64,000 nt of DNA. It comes from Dasypus novemcinctus. Its lineage: Eukaryota; Chordata; Mammalia; Cingulata; Dasypodidae. A program made the translations under genes and the position numbers. Shown here piece after piece: positions 24,713 to 35,677 of the stretch (position 1 is the first letter of the stretch; the number at the start of each line of letters is the position of its first letter). The DNA lies in NCBI RefSeq assembly GCF_030445035.2, contig NC_080695.1, positions 51,787,954 to 51,851,953 of the forward strand, in the 5' to 3' direction. The notes below the pieces were generated by a model, which made no database searches, was not told where the DNA came from, and saw nothing but the letters and a program-made list of their open reading frames with translations.

Positions 24713-25264
24713 TCTTGACATGATAGCTCAACTGTAATGCAATATTTAAGTGGCCTCAATAATTTTGGTCCTTAATTTCAATTAATTACTCAATGATTTC
24801 TAATGGGTACATTATAATCATTCATTAACTGCTTCAACTTTTATTTGGCAGCTGCTATTTCAGAAATTTCTTCCTCCACTTATTATTTCAGCATTCTAAA
24901 AATCATGCTGTATGTAGCTACATATACCCACAAGCACATTGATTGCATCTGTCTTTGGAACATATGATGCAAAATATTTGAATTATTTTAAAAACATATA
25001 TTTTGACCAAGTCCTGTATGTGTACAGAAGCAAAGTACAGAAACTTAGCATTTTACATGTATTTGGTTGTTTGTAATGTCAGAGAGTATCAAATTAGTTT
25101 TTACCTGCTTGAGAACACCATTGACTTCCCAATTTTGATAGTACTATTAAAATTAATATATTCTTTCAATGATATAAATGTCTACTGCACAAATTATTGA
25201 ATAGAGTGATTCAAGCTATGGTAAATAAATTTAACATTATAATACATTTTGGAACACATATCTT

Positions 25265-25460
25265 CTTAAATATGTAGGTTTGGCAGTTTGATATTATTTA
25301 TGAATTCCAAAAAGAAATGTTCTAGTTGTAATCTACTCTGTTTGTTAGGCATGATGCCCCTTTGGATATATTAAATTCAGAGGTTTCATTTTTACTTTAT
25401 TAAATCATGCTTAGGGCTTTGATTCTACCGTGTCATATAATGGCCTGGTGTAAAGGGAGG
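25265..25460 (+). mobile_element. MaLR-like LTR fragment (5' part)
   Basis: The string 'tttggcagtttgatattatt' followed by 'tatgaattccaaaaagaaat' matches the complement of the far end of the repeat at 30.09-30.59 kb. Only the 5' part is preserved. Confidence 0.45.
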
Positions 25461-25849
25461 GATGGAATTTGAATTGTACTACATGATTTTGCAAGGATGG
25501 ATACAGATCACATCAAACTTATCCAAATTTATAAAAGTGTATGGTTCGAAATGTAACACACAATGCAAATCATCAATAATGGTTAGTAGCAACGTTTCAA
25601 TATTTGTGTATTAATTGCCACAAATATACTATCCACGCTAAGATGTTATTAATAGGAGAAAGTAGAAAACGCACAATGGGTAAATGGGAATCACGTATAT
25701 TCTGTACGTGACTTTTCTGGAACCTAAAGCTTCTTTGAAAAAAATGAAAAAAATCTGACTCTGGGTGAATAAATGGAAACAAATGTCACTGTACATACAA
25801 GACAACAGATCTTAGAGTGATGATAGCCATATTTTTTAAAAAGTAAATA

Positions 25850-26090
25850 GTGGGGCTCCTGAGGGCTCTAGAGACATCCAGACACTATAGGTAGGGCAGA
25901 CAGCCCAGGAGGTTGGCACCCTGTCAGGGGGACTTACTTTGGAATTTACACTCCCCAGTGTGATAGGGTTGGATTCAGTTGTGTTTACCCTGCACATGGC
26001 TCTGTTGCCCCTCTATTTGAACCTACACTTAGTAGAATTGTTAGTTGCATGTCCAAGAGACTTAAATCTTTCAACTGTTCATGTGACAGT
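25850..26090 (+). mobile_element. L1 3' UTR fragment
   Basis: Contains 'cttactttggaatttacact' and 'gtgtgatagggttggattca', then 'ctgcacatggctctgttgcc' and 'tccaagagacttaaatcttt', which I associate with the internal part of the xenarthran L1 3' UTR. Moderately confident only. Confidence 0.4.
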
Positions 26091-27752
26091 TTCGCCCTGA
26101 ATTTCAACAAAGTTGTAATAACTACTTTAAGGAGAGTTTTAAGAGCATTATTGATGAATACAGGTAAGAAACTAAGAGTTCCATTTCTTTTATAGTCATT
26201 TTCATTCTGAACCACTGGAAAGACCTTTTCCTATATTTACTAATCAGTTTGGTAAATGCTCATTTAAAAATATGTGCATAATAATATTATTTTGGCTGAT
26301 TGGATTTCTCCTGTAATGGAATCAAATTGGTTTCCGTTTATAAAATGGGTCAATCTAAAGGAAGCTGCTAACATAGTTATTTCAACTTATTAGTTACTTT
26401 AATAGTTAACTCTGTCCACAGAGTTCCCCCTATAGCTATTATGTATCTTAAAGTATACTGTGACAATATTAAATAAAAATGTCCTAAACAGTATCTCACA
26501 CAGATATTCCAATGACTTATTAAGTCAATGAACTAAAATTTTTAAATTATATTTGAATTCTGGATGCATATTTAAATACCAAATTGCAATTAAAAAATTA
26601 ATAAACCCCACTGTCTTCTTAACCATATTTTAACAATTATAACTACTTTTTAAAAATGAGACTTCTGTAAAATTATGTTACTGGCAAAAATAATAATGTC
26701 TTGAATGTCTTAAGTCACTTTCAGACATATTTTTTTTTAATTTATTTGAATGGATATTACAGTTTTAGATCATATTTTTTAGGTAAGTTTATAATATACT
26801 AACTTTGTATAATAGATTCTTATGACAGAATAGGAAATATTTTCACTGTATAAATACAAAAAAGCTTCATATTTCACTTTGCAAAATATATTTCTAGATT
26901 GATTACTTAAGGCTCAGAATTCTTGAATATGAATTGTCTGACTTGGTAAATTTTTTGAAAAGATGCCTAGGAGTTGTTCAAGATATCTATGTTTTTCTCT
27001 GAGATTCTTATGAATTCTACAGAGTTGGAGCCTTTGAAGACTGTTTTACGGTAAACTGGCGCTTATATACTAATCAAAATCTGAGAAGACTAACCAATCT
27101 GGAATAATGTAATTCATTTTAAGAAAGGACTGTAGCTTGTCAACAGTGTTGACAACCATAATTTATTCAGAACAAACCACAGTTTAACTGAACACTACTA
27201 GAAAACAGCCACGTTATTCTAATGAAACAAGGACTTAAATTTTTAAGGAAAGAGAACTTTTCATGAACAAGAAAACTATTGTTTTAAAATAATTCCCTCT
27301 GCTTATTTTTTTGTGAAAATTAAATCCAGTATGGAGAAGATAATAAACACATTAGATGGCTGTTAGTACATTACTTTAATTGGTTTTAGTATTTACTCTA
27401 TGATCTAATTTGAACATGAATTTTATGTTTTGGTCTTTATGTTCTATTTATATTATCACAATGAAGAAAGATAGAACAGTAGAAGTATTCTAATGACATA
27501 ATTAGAAAAGGTAGCATCACCTTGAAACAATATTTTTAAAAGATATATATATTTTTTTCACCCCGACTAAAGCACTTATTTCCATATTTGGAAAATGGGC
27601 TTGAAAACACAATGAAATAAAATTAAACTTTATATTCCATTTTTTATTTCAAGCCATGGATATACCATCTAAATATGAATTCAAAGATTCAGGTTAAAAT
27701 TGCAAAGTAATTTATACATGTAAAAACATGAGTTTAAATGGAGTGTTAAAGG
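26091..27752. other. Unassigned AT-rich sequence
   Basis: Very AT-rich with many short stops. I see no gene, RNA or recognisable repeat. Confidence 0.5.
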
Positions 27753-27761
27753 TTTATTATG

Positions 27762-28107
27762 GAAGCAGCTGTGGCTCAATCAATTGGGCGCCTGTCTACC
27801 ATATGGGAGGCCCTGAGTTTGTGTCTTGGGGCCACATTGTGAAGGCAGGCTGGCCTACACATCATGGAGTGCCGCCCGGCCTGCAAGTGCCACAGAGAGC
27901 CGACTCAGCAAGGTGATGCAAAAAAAGGTTATGTAAAAAACACAGAAGAACGTGCAGTGAATGGATACTGAGAACAAAGCACAAAGCAAGCCACAAGGGA
28001 AGAGCATAAATAAACAAAATAAATAAAGACACACAGAAGAACACACAGCGAATGGACACAGAAAGCAGACAACAAGCAAGACATGAGGGGGGAGGATTAA
28101 AATAAGA
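27762..28107 (+). mobile_element. tRNA-derived SINE, second head type, duplicated tail
   Basis: Head 'gtggctcaatcaattgggcg' with 'ctaccatatgggagg' differs from the 7.76/24.14 kb type. Flanks TTTATTATG at 27753-27761 and 28108-28116 form the target duplication. The 3' part holds two related modules, at about 27940-27990 and 28028-28082, each with 'cagaagaac..gcagtgaatgg' and 'caagcaag'. The B box is degraded (gagtttgtgtc). Confidence 0.85.
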
Positions 28108-28689
28108 TTTATTATGAGACATGATACAGCTATACAAAGTGTTATTAAATTAATTTTTTAAAATTATAATTGTACATAATTATGTATTAGACTAATATCA
28201 GGATTAAAGATTACAACTAAATAATTTTTTAGTTATTTTCAATAATGTGGAATGGTAAAATACAGAGGTGAAATTAATATTTTAAAAGTAAACTGATGCT
28301 TTTTTTACTCCTTCACTAGAAATTTTATCCTCATGGGATGTAAGTATTTAGCATTTCAAAGGTCCATGGAGTTGGCAATTTCATTATTTTTCTTTCAAAG
28401 GTATTGTGTTTTTAATGTTAGAATATTAGTTTTAAAGTAACTTTTCTGTTTCATTTGCATTCTTCATAAACAAAGTACTTGATCTATTTATTTTACCTTG
28501 ATATTGCAATAATTTATAATAACTCATGGAAATTAGATAGCACACAGAATTTTTAAGGTAGCAGTCCCTCCTTAGAATTAGAACATTCAAAAGTCCAGGT
28601 CTCCCTCTCTCACCACTCTCCATTAACTTCATTTCCTACATCTCCTAAGAAACCCCCACCATTGTGCACTATTAAAGTAGACTACTTTT

Positions 28690-29180
28690 TGAATTTTTCC
28701 CTAAAATATTCCTGCATGTCTTTCCTTATATGTGCAATGGTATGAAGCTATATGGATCCCAGAAAAGTATGTTCTTAAAGTTAATCCTTTCCTGTGGGTA
28801 TGGACTCATTATAAGTAGGAACTCTTTCTGAGTAGGATCTTAATTTAAATGTGACGCTCCTCATTCAGGTTGCATCTTAATCCTCTTACTGGAGACCTTT
28901 ATGAGAAAACGGAATTTAGACCAAGAGAAGTAAGCCATGGAAGCAAGAAGCTGAAAGCCATGAAACCCTGAAGAAAAGGGAGACACCCACAGATACAGCG
29001 ATGGACCTTGCCTTGTGGCAGAGGAATCCAGGATCCGTGGTAGCTGGTTGTATTGCCTGAAGATGCCTTGATTTGGACATTTTTCTCAGCCTTGAAACTG
29101 TAAGCTTGCAAACTACTAATTCCCCATTGATAAAAGCCAACCTATTTTATGGTATCTACATGAGCAGCTTTAGCGCTGTT
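28690..29180 (+). mobile_element. MaLR-type LTR, plus strand
   Basis: Shows 'tatggatcccagaaaagtat', 'gttaatcctttcctgtgggt' and 'cttaatcctcttactggaga', then 'gaagcaagaagctgaaagcc' and 'ttcccattgataaaagccaa'. This is the order expected of an ERVL-MaLR LTR expanded in xenarthrans. A short partly similar stretch follows near 29190-29290, which may be a duplicated 3' piece. Non-coding. Confidence 0.6.
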
Positions 29181-29584
29181 CTTCTAGTTAGAATGTTCCC
29201 TAACTCCAAATATGAAACTACTACATATCCTTCTAGAACACACTGCTTCTTCTCGTTAGAATGATCCCTATCTCCAAGTATGAAAAATCCTCCAAGGCCC
29301 ATTACTAAACTGAAATTTTTTAAAAATATTAATTAATATATGAGAATTACAAAAGTTAAAACAATAGAAAATATCTAGGGAAAATTAATAAACTCTCTTC
29401 CCCCTTCTAATGTCTCAATTTAACGTAGGCTTTCTACAGTTAAATGCTACTGCCAGCACAAAGATTTCCTTGATCACATTCCAAGTATATGTTGTACTTT
29501 GTACGTGCAATTCATTATCATATTCTCTACGAATCTGGTTTTGCTTAAAAATTTGTGTTTCATATATTCAGCCATAACTCACTG

Positions 29585-29920
29585 AATGTACTGGGGCAAA
29601 GTGTGAACTACAGGGTAAACTATTATCACGGGGTGCAGCAGTGCTCCAAAATGTGTTCATCAAGCGAGATGAGTGTGTCACAATGATGAAAGAGGTGGTT
29701 GGTGTGGGAGGAGTGGGATGGGGAGGTGGCGGGTATTGGAAACCGCTTATGTTTTTTAATGTAACATTTTTTGAGAAGTATAGATCTTCAAAAAAATACC
29801 ATTTACAAAAATGATGGGGATAGGGGATGGGGAGTGGGTTATATGGGAACCTCTTATGTTTTTAATGTAACATTCTTTGTGATCTATTAACTTCAATGAA
29901 AAAAATTGTTAAAAATTGCA
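29585..29920 (+). mobile_element. L1 3' end with a duplicated terminus
   Basis: Landmarks: 'gtgaactacagggtaaacta', 'gagtgtgtcacaatgatgaa', then a G-rich stretch and 'aaccgcttatgttttttaat'. The terminus occurs twice: 29720-29775 and again 29820-29880 ('gaacctcttatgtttttaat', 'gtaacattctttgtga'). Old relative to the 10.42 kb copy. Confidence 0.65.
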
Positions 29921-30091
29921 CACACTGTTTTAAAGAGAAAGAAAAGTTGTAAAACTCTCTGTACAGTAAACACCACTTCAAAATATTAATTATTCATATA
30001 TATACACATGCATCATAAATGTATAAAATTAGCAATAAGGAAAATACTGGAATATACCCCCAAAATTGTGTTTATTATTTTGTTACCCTTT

Positions 30092-30590
30092 GTATTAGTC
30101 AGCCAAAGGTGTGCTAATGCAAAACACCAGAAACTGGTTGGCTTTTATAAAGGGTAATTATTTGGGGAAGGAGCTTACAGTTTCCAGACCATAAAGCATA
30201 AGTTACTTCCCTCACCAGGCTATTTTCACCTGTTGGGGCAAGATAGCTGCTGATATCTGCGAAGGTTGAGACTTCCTGGGTTCCTCCCTTCCTGGGGCTT
30301 GCTTCTCTTTCCTCTCTAGGCGTACTTCCTGTGGCTCCAGCTTAAGGCTTCCGCATCAAACTCCAACTTCAGAACTTCAATATCAAAAAACCCTCAACTC
30401 TGTCCTTTGCCATGCCTTTTATCTGTGAGTCCCCACCCATTAAGAGGTGGGGCCGCAATGCCCTAATGACATGGCACAATCAAAGCCCAAATCATAACTT
30501 TATCATGCCCAGGTACAGACCAGATTACAAACATAACCCAATATCTAGTTTTGGAATTCATAAATATATCGAACTGAAACATCCTTATAA
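30092..30590 (-). mobile_element. MaLR-like LTR, antisense
   Basis: The plus strand opens with 'tgtattagtcagccaaaggt' and 'ggttggcttttataaagggt', the complement of the usual MaLR LTR 3' end. It closes near 'ttttggaattcataaatata', the complement of the 5' end seen at 25.27 kb. Internal 'tcctgggttcctcccttcct' and 'gagtccccacccattaagag' agree. Non-coding. Confidence 0.6.
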
Positions 30591-30790
30591 TTCCCTGGAG
30601 GACCAGGGCCTTTATTTAAAGCTCACTGGCATTTGGTGTGTTCCTGAAATACCAAATAGGCTCAGTTTAGAAAAAGAGTCTCAATAAATATTTAAGTAAA
30701 TTAATGAATTCTTGAATATGTTCATTTTAATATTTAATGTGTTAACATAATAAGAACATGAATTGCTCCCAAGAAAAATTACTAACTTAC

Positions 30791-30979
30791 CATCACATCT
30801 TGGAAAAGGATAGTTCCAAATTCTGTTGATCATGTGCTGACAAGCGAGGGCCGGATGGCCTATTAAAATGTACCCAGGATAATACTCAAAAGATATTGAT
30901 TGTCTGACACCATAATCTGAACTGATCATATACCCATTTTGAAACGGAGGAGGATCTGGGCAGTTATGTAACTCATAGT
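30791..30979 (-). pseudogene. CSMD1-like sushi-domain exon with a lost cysteine
   Basis: An exon of a giant CUB/sushi membrane protein of the CSMD family (type I membrane proteins; sushi modules bind other proteins). The acceptor is 'cttatttcag', the donor is 'gtaagt', length is 189 bases, phase 1-1. It reads open through one sushi module: 'ELHNCPDPPPFQNGYM', then 'FEYYPGYILIGHP', then 'IWNYPFPRCD'. The second of four sushi cysteines, expected in 'FECYPGY', is Tyr (codon TAT at 30882-30884). Other changes from the family sequence as I remember it are Gly to Arg, Val to Ala, Thr to Ala, Gly to Met and Asn to Ile. It follows the CUB exon at 53.6 kb in transcription order, and the junction codon is GAC. 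Called a pseudogene because that exon is disabled. A living gene with a lost disulfide is the alternative. Confidence 0.8.
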
Positions 30980-32470
30980 CTGAAATAAGCAAATAAATAA
31001 AATCAAATTATGACAATAAATTAATCTAAAATTTATAGAAAAAATATGATTACAAATAGCTTTTTATTTCTAAAGATAGGTTTTTAAAAACGAATTTTCA
31101 AATTAACATCTTGAAAAAACAAACAACACAGCAGGATTAAAACAACATGCATTTATGAAGACTTACTATGTCCTTTAGAAGTAATATGACGCATACCAAA
31201 AATGAATTTGACAATGTTTAACTTAGAAAGTATATCGAATGAATTTGATAAAAAGTCAGTAATACAGAGGCTAATAAAAACGAGTCTATATGGAATGCCT
31301 GATACAAATATCCCTACTATTCCCTTTTAGTTTAAAAGTGAAATATAGGACCATGCTAACCAAAGTGCTTCTAAGGAGGAAATATATAGTTGTTTCCTTT
31401 TGTTTTTAGTTTGTCTGGTACATCCATAATAGTGAGATTTATTTGATTTTATTTCTTGAAAAAACACCTGTAGAATCACTAAGTTAGCAATTACCATCAG
31501 TACAACATTTTTATAACATATACTTTATTATACTTTATCATTACGTCCTTTGTGTGCTCTAAAATAAATTCTAGGTAAGATGATAGATAATAAATGTTAC
31601 TTGCAATCTGTGTGATTCAAAAATGTATCCATAAATTAATAAAAGCTAGATAATCCATAAATTAGGTGCAATTTCCTGATGATCATATCATCTTTCAACT
31701 AACAGAGACAACCTGCAGACAATTTTCCCCTATCTACACTTGTACAGGGGAATGAAAATTTTAAGCACTAGAAGCCCACTGTATCATCTTTTAGAGTATG
31801 TTGTTACACACAAACGTGACAGAGAATTCACTTCTAATACAACAACGAAGCCACATTGTGCAGAACCGACTCCAGAGGAAACTGTGCTCAGCTTCTCCTT
31901 TCCTGTATTCCTGCTGAAAACAAATCAATGATTCTGAATCGCAGGCAACACACAATTTAAAAAGAACAAGAGGTAATCCATTATTTTCCTCACTATCAAC
32001 TGAATGTAGAGTAGTAATATAAAGGATGCAAGTGACTGCTAGAGAGGCCTTTCATAGGGAGAATAAAGTAAAAAGGAAATTTTAATTTTATATTTAAGTT
32101 CTTTTATCAGGTGATAAACATTGGTGAAAGTGTAGCGTTGAAATTTTAAAATAAATGCTGAAAAACTTTATGCTCTTTGATTTGTGCCAGGCATTTCCCA
32201 GGGTTTGGAGTATAATTTTCTGCATGAATTACCTGACAAAATAGAGGCAGAAGAGTTGAGGATATGGCAAAAGGAAAAAAATAGCTGAATGTGCAAAATT
32301 GATGGACATATGAAAATGTCTAAGGCAGAGGAATATTAAGTAGTTCTTTAAGACTGAAATACAGAGTACGGGATTTGGAAATGCCCAGAAATTAGACTTC
32401 TGTTTTCCTGGAAGAGGAATTGGACTGCATATCATACTAAGTGGACTGGATTTTACTATAAAACCAATGT

Positions 32471-32930
32471 GGGAAGCGGATGTGGCTGAGGCAATTGGGC
32501 CCCCATCTACCATATAGGAGGTCCAGGGTTCGATGCCCAGGGCCTCCTGGTGAAGGCAAGCTGGCCCATGGGGCGAGCTGGTCCATACAGAGTGCTGGCC
32601 TGTGCAGATTACTGCCCCAAACAGGAATGCTGCCCTGCGCAGGAGTGCTGGCCCATGTGGAGAGCTGGCGCAGCCAGATAATGTAACAAAAAGAGACAGA
32701 GAGGAAAGATAATAAGAGATTAAGCCAATCAGAGAACTGAGGTGGTGCAAGAGAATGATCGCCTCTCTCCCACTCCATAAGGTCTCATAACTGGTTCCCA
32801 GAGCCGCCTAATGAGAATACAAGCAGACACAGAATAACACAGTGAATGGACACAGAAAGCAGACACTCGTGGGGAGGGGAGGAAGGAGAAATAAATTAAT
32901 AAATCTTAAAAAAAACAACCAACCAACAAA
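32471..32930 (+). mobile_element. Long tRNA-derived SINE (DAS-III-like)
   Basis: Head 'gtggctgaggcaattgggcc', B box 'gggttcgatgcccag', then a longer body ('gagaatgatcgcctctctcc', 'cataaggtctcataactggt') absent from the shorter copies, and the shared tail 'gaatggacacagaaagcaga'. Flanks aaccaatgtggga (32462-32474) and gaacaacgtggga (32933-32945) look like a target duplication partly overlapping the head. Confidence 0.85.
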
Positions 32931-33411
32931 AAGAACAACGTGGGAGCCCCATGGAAAGATATTAAATAGAGCTACAAAGTGGACTTGAAATTTGAAAGAT
33001 CAGTGTAGTTGCTGTTAGAAGTTTAGTAAAAACGTGGACATTAATTATCCTGTGGAGTTGTGAGGTTTTATAATTAATAGATTTTTCTTATTTAATAGCT
33101 CAGTGAAATGGCATTTTCCTCTTTATATTTAACAATATTTGATGCTAGTGAGTCAACTTGATCATTTGATTATGGAAGTATAAAATGCAATAATCTTTTG
33201 TGAAAGCAATTTGAATAGAGCTATAAAAAATCACTTACACCATTTGACCTAGTAATATCATCTACAGACATCTCTACTATGAGAAAAATTTCAAAGAAGA
33301 AAGAACTCAGTATTCACAGTTGTTAGTTACTACATATGTATTTGTTTTTTCATGTTTTCAAAATAATAAAGATACCATGCACCAGAACAAAAGACTAAGA
33401 CGGTTAGACCC

Positions 33412-33857
33412 TGTGATGGTTAAGGCTATTGTGTCAACTTGCCCACATGTTTGGTCAAGGAAGCACTGGGGTAATTGTAATTACAAGGGCATTTATGGAC
33501 TTTAGTCACCATTGAGTTTACTGCAGTGGTAGATCATAGATACCTGGTTATAATTACATCCATCAGGGAGATTACCATCAGCAATGAGTGACACTTAACC
33601 CAATCCTTGAATCCGTTAAAAGAGGAAGTGATTCCAGCATGGAGAGAGAATTTCCTAGCTCATCTTTGGACAGCCAGCATCTCCCAGACCTCGTCAAGGA
33701 TCTTCGTTGGGCTTCCATCGGAGCTCCTGGTTGCACTTTGCCTGCAGAACCTGGACTTGTGCATCCCCACGGCTGCATAAGAGACTCTGATAAATCTCTT
33801 ACTATTGACAGATATCCCTTACTGATTCTGTTTCCCTAGAGAACCCTAACTAATGTC
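33412..33857 (+). mobile_element. LTR-like element with 5-bp duplication GACCC
   Basis: Starts 'tgtgatggttaaggctattg' with 'gtgtcaacttgcccacatgt', carries 'cttgtgcatccccacggctg' and 'tactgattctgtttccctag', and ends 'gagaaccctaactaat', as in widespread placental LTRs of this type. GACCC lies at 33407-33411 and 33858-33862. Five-base duplications are typical of ERVL-class integration. The terminal bases (TAATGTC) have drifted from the expected ...CA. A solo LTR, non-coding. Confidence 0.7.
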
Positions 33858-34942
33858 GACCCTTTCTTCAGTTAGCAGATTAGAAGAAATCCTGAATTTT
33901 ACATTTCTGTTTTCCTTGATTTGTTTATTATTTTCATATCTTCCACTGTATAATGTCTCAGAACAAAAGTCAAGTAAGCAGTTGAAGAGAAACTGAGAGC
34001 AAGAAAGACAATAAATGGCAAAGGCTTTTTTCAACATTGTTGGATAATTCCTAGCATTGACTCCCCAAAGAACCAGAACTGAACAAAACCTAGTGTTAGA
34101 CAAAGTCACACCATAATGGGAGTGAAGTCAATATACCTACAGGAAAGAACCGAAAAGTATCTGAAAATCACGACTCCACAACTCATTTTGTCACATAAAC
34201 ATGAGGACCTTGTGTAATTATTTCCTAATTGTTTCCAAAGTCACATCTTGATTGTACCATATCAAGATGGAATGAAGCACTTCCTAATCATCAAGATTGT
34301 AATGAAAATTAAATAAGTTAATTTATAGAACTTTATAAACTATAATATGCTATAAATGGAGTAGTTTTGTTTTAATTTCTAACATACCTGAATTTTATAA
34401 AGAGTTACATATAGGATGTATTCGTAATATGAAAGAGGGAACAAGTGTCTGAAGTTGAGAATTTACAGTAATAGGATGCCATTCTTCCACAATATCCTTT
34501 AGAATTAAATGAGTCGGTGTAAGTTTTATTTACAGAAAATCAGACATAATTTACCAACATTAGAATGAATTTTATGGTGAAGTTATATTATACTATGGAA
34601 CTTCCCACAATTAGAAGGAGAAACGCTATATAAGAAATTATGCCAGGTCAATAAACATCATAAGCACAACTGTTAAAGAAATTTAAAGTACTAAAAATCA
34701 TTTGCAAAAGGACAAGAGCTTTTAAGTCACAGTTATTTGAAAATGGAATTTGAGTTTACCATAAAGATGATACTTGCATAGTCTGTAAGAGTGAGTTTTC
34801 TGTTTTCACATCTTATAAGTACAGTATCCGACTGCTCGAATCCTCCGCATAATACAGGCCTTCAAGGAAAAAATCTAGAGGTGTCCAAAGGAAAAGAGTA
34901 TTCAAAACCATAAGAAACGAGTCTGTCATACTAGAACACACC

Positions 34943-35677
34943 CTCCGCGTGATGGACGCGGTGGTGCTCTGCTGTCCCTGGCCGGGCCTGAGCCGCGCGG
35001 GACTCGGGACCGACATGGCTGGGGAACGGGACCGCTCCCCGCGCTCTGCCCGCGGGCCCTCGCCTCTTCCCCACCTGCTTGGCGGGTGCGGGGACGGGCA
35101 GGGGCGCGGATCCGGCCCTCCGCCCAGTGGCCATCCCTCGTTCGCCTGTGCTGGCTCTGTGTTCCCGCTCGGCCCCTCTCCGCGGCGGGGTGGTCTCGCT
35201 GTCGCTGCGGGAACGCGCCTCGCCGGCCCCTCCTGGGCCCCTGGAGCGCTGCGGGCTGTGCCTCAGGCGCCCGCGGCGAGCGGCGGCGCTGGTCCCGTTC
35301 CCGGCGTCCCCTGCGCGCCGCCGCAGGCGCCTTTCCTGTGTGTGCCCCGGATGACGCCAGGGGGTCGAGGGCAGTTACGGGCACTCCTCTGCCTGGGAGG
35401 GTGCCCGTGTGCGTCCCAGGGGCAGCGCCCTGGCCAGCTTTTGGCCAACTCGAGGGCTGTCCTGTTCTGCCCGAGTTGCCCCGAGGGGCCGTGTCGCGGG
35501 GCCCCCACAGACCTGGTGTTTGCAGGAGCTTTAGAGTTGGGCCTTCCCTAAGGAAATGCGCGAGGGAGGCCTGGAGCTGTGTGTGGTGCCTTTGGGTGCC
35601 AGGAGCGCCCTCGGGGTGCCTGTCGCTCTCCAGCCCGCTGCATCCAGTGGAATGGAGAGGGGACCTCAGCGATAAAA
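34943..35677 (+). mobile_element. CpG-rich block 2, a 735-base insert with 10-bp flanking repeats
   Basis: A very GC- and CpG-rich block in AT-rich DNA, flanked by direct repeats AGAACACACC at 34933-34942 and 35678-35687. The 3' edge reads 'cagcgataaaa', a minimal A-tail. The left junction CT|AGAA resembles an L1 endonuclease site, so I infer L1-mediated insertion of a GC-rich RNA in plus orientation. Open frames up to about 250 codons on the minus strand and 214 on the plus strand give Arg/Pro/Gly/Ala-rich strings with no domain, as expected by chance at this composition. The source transcript is unknown. Confidence 0.6.
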
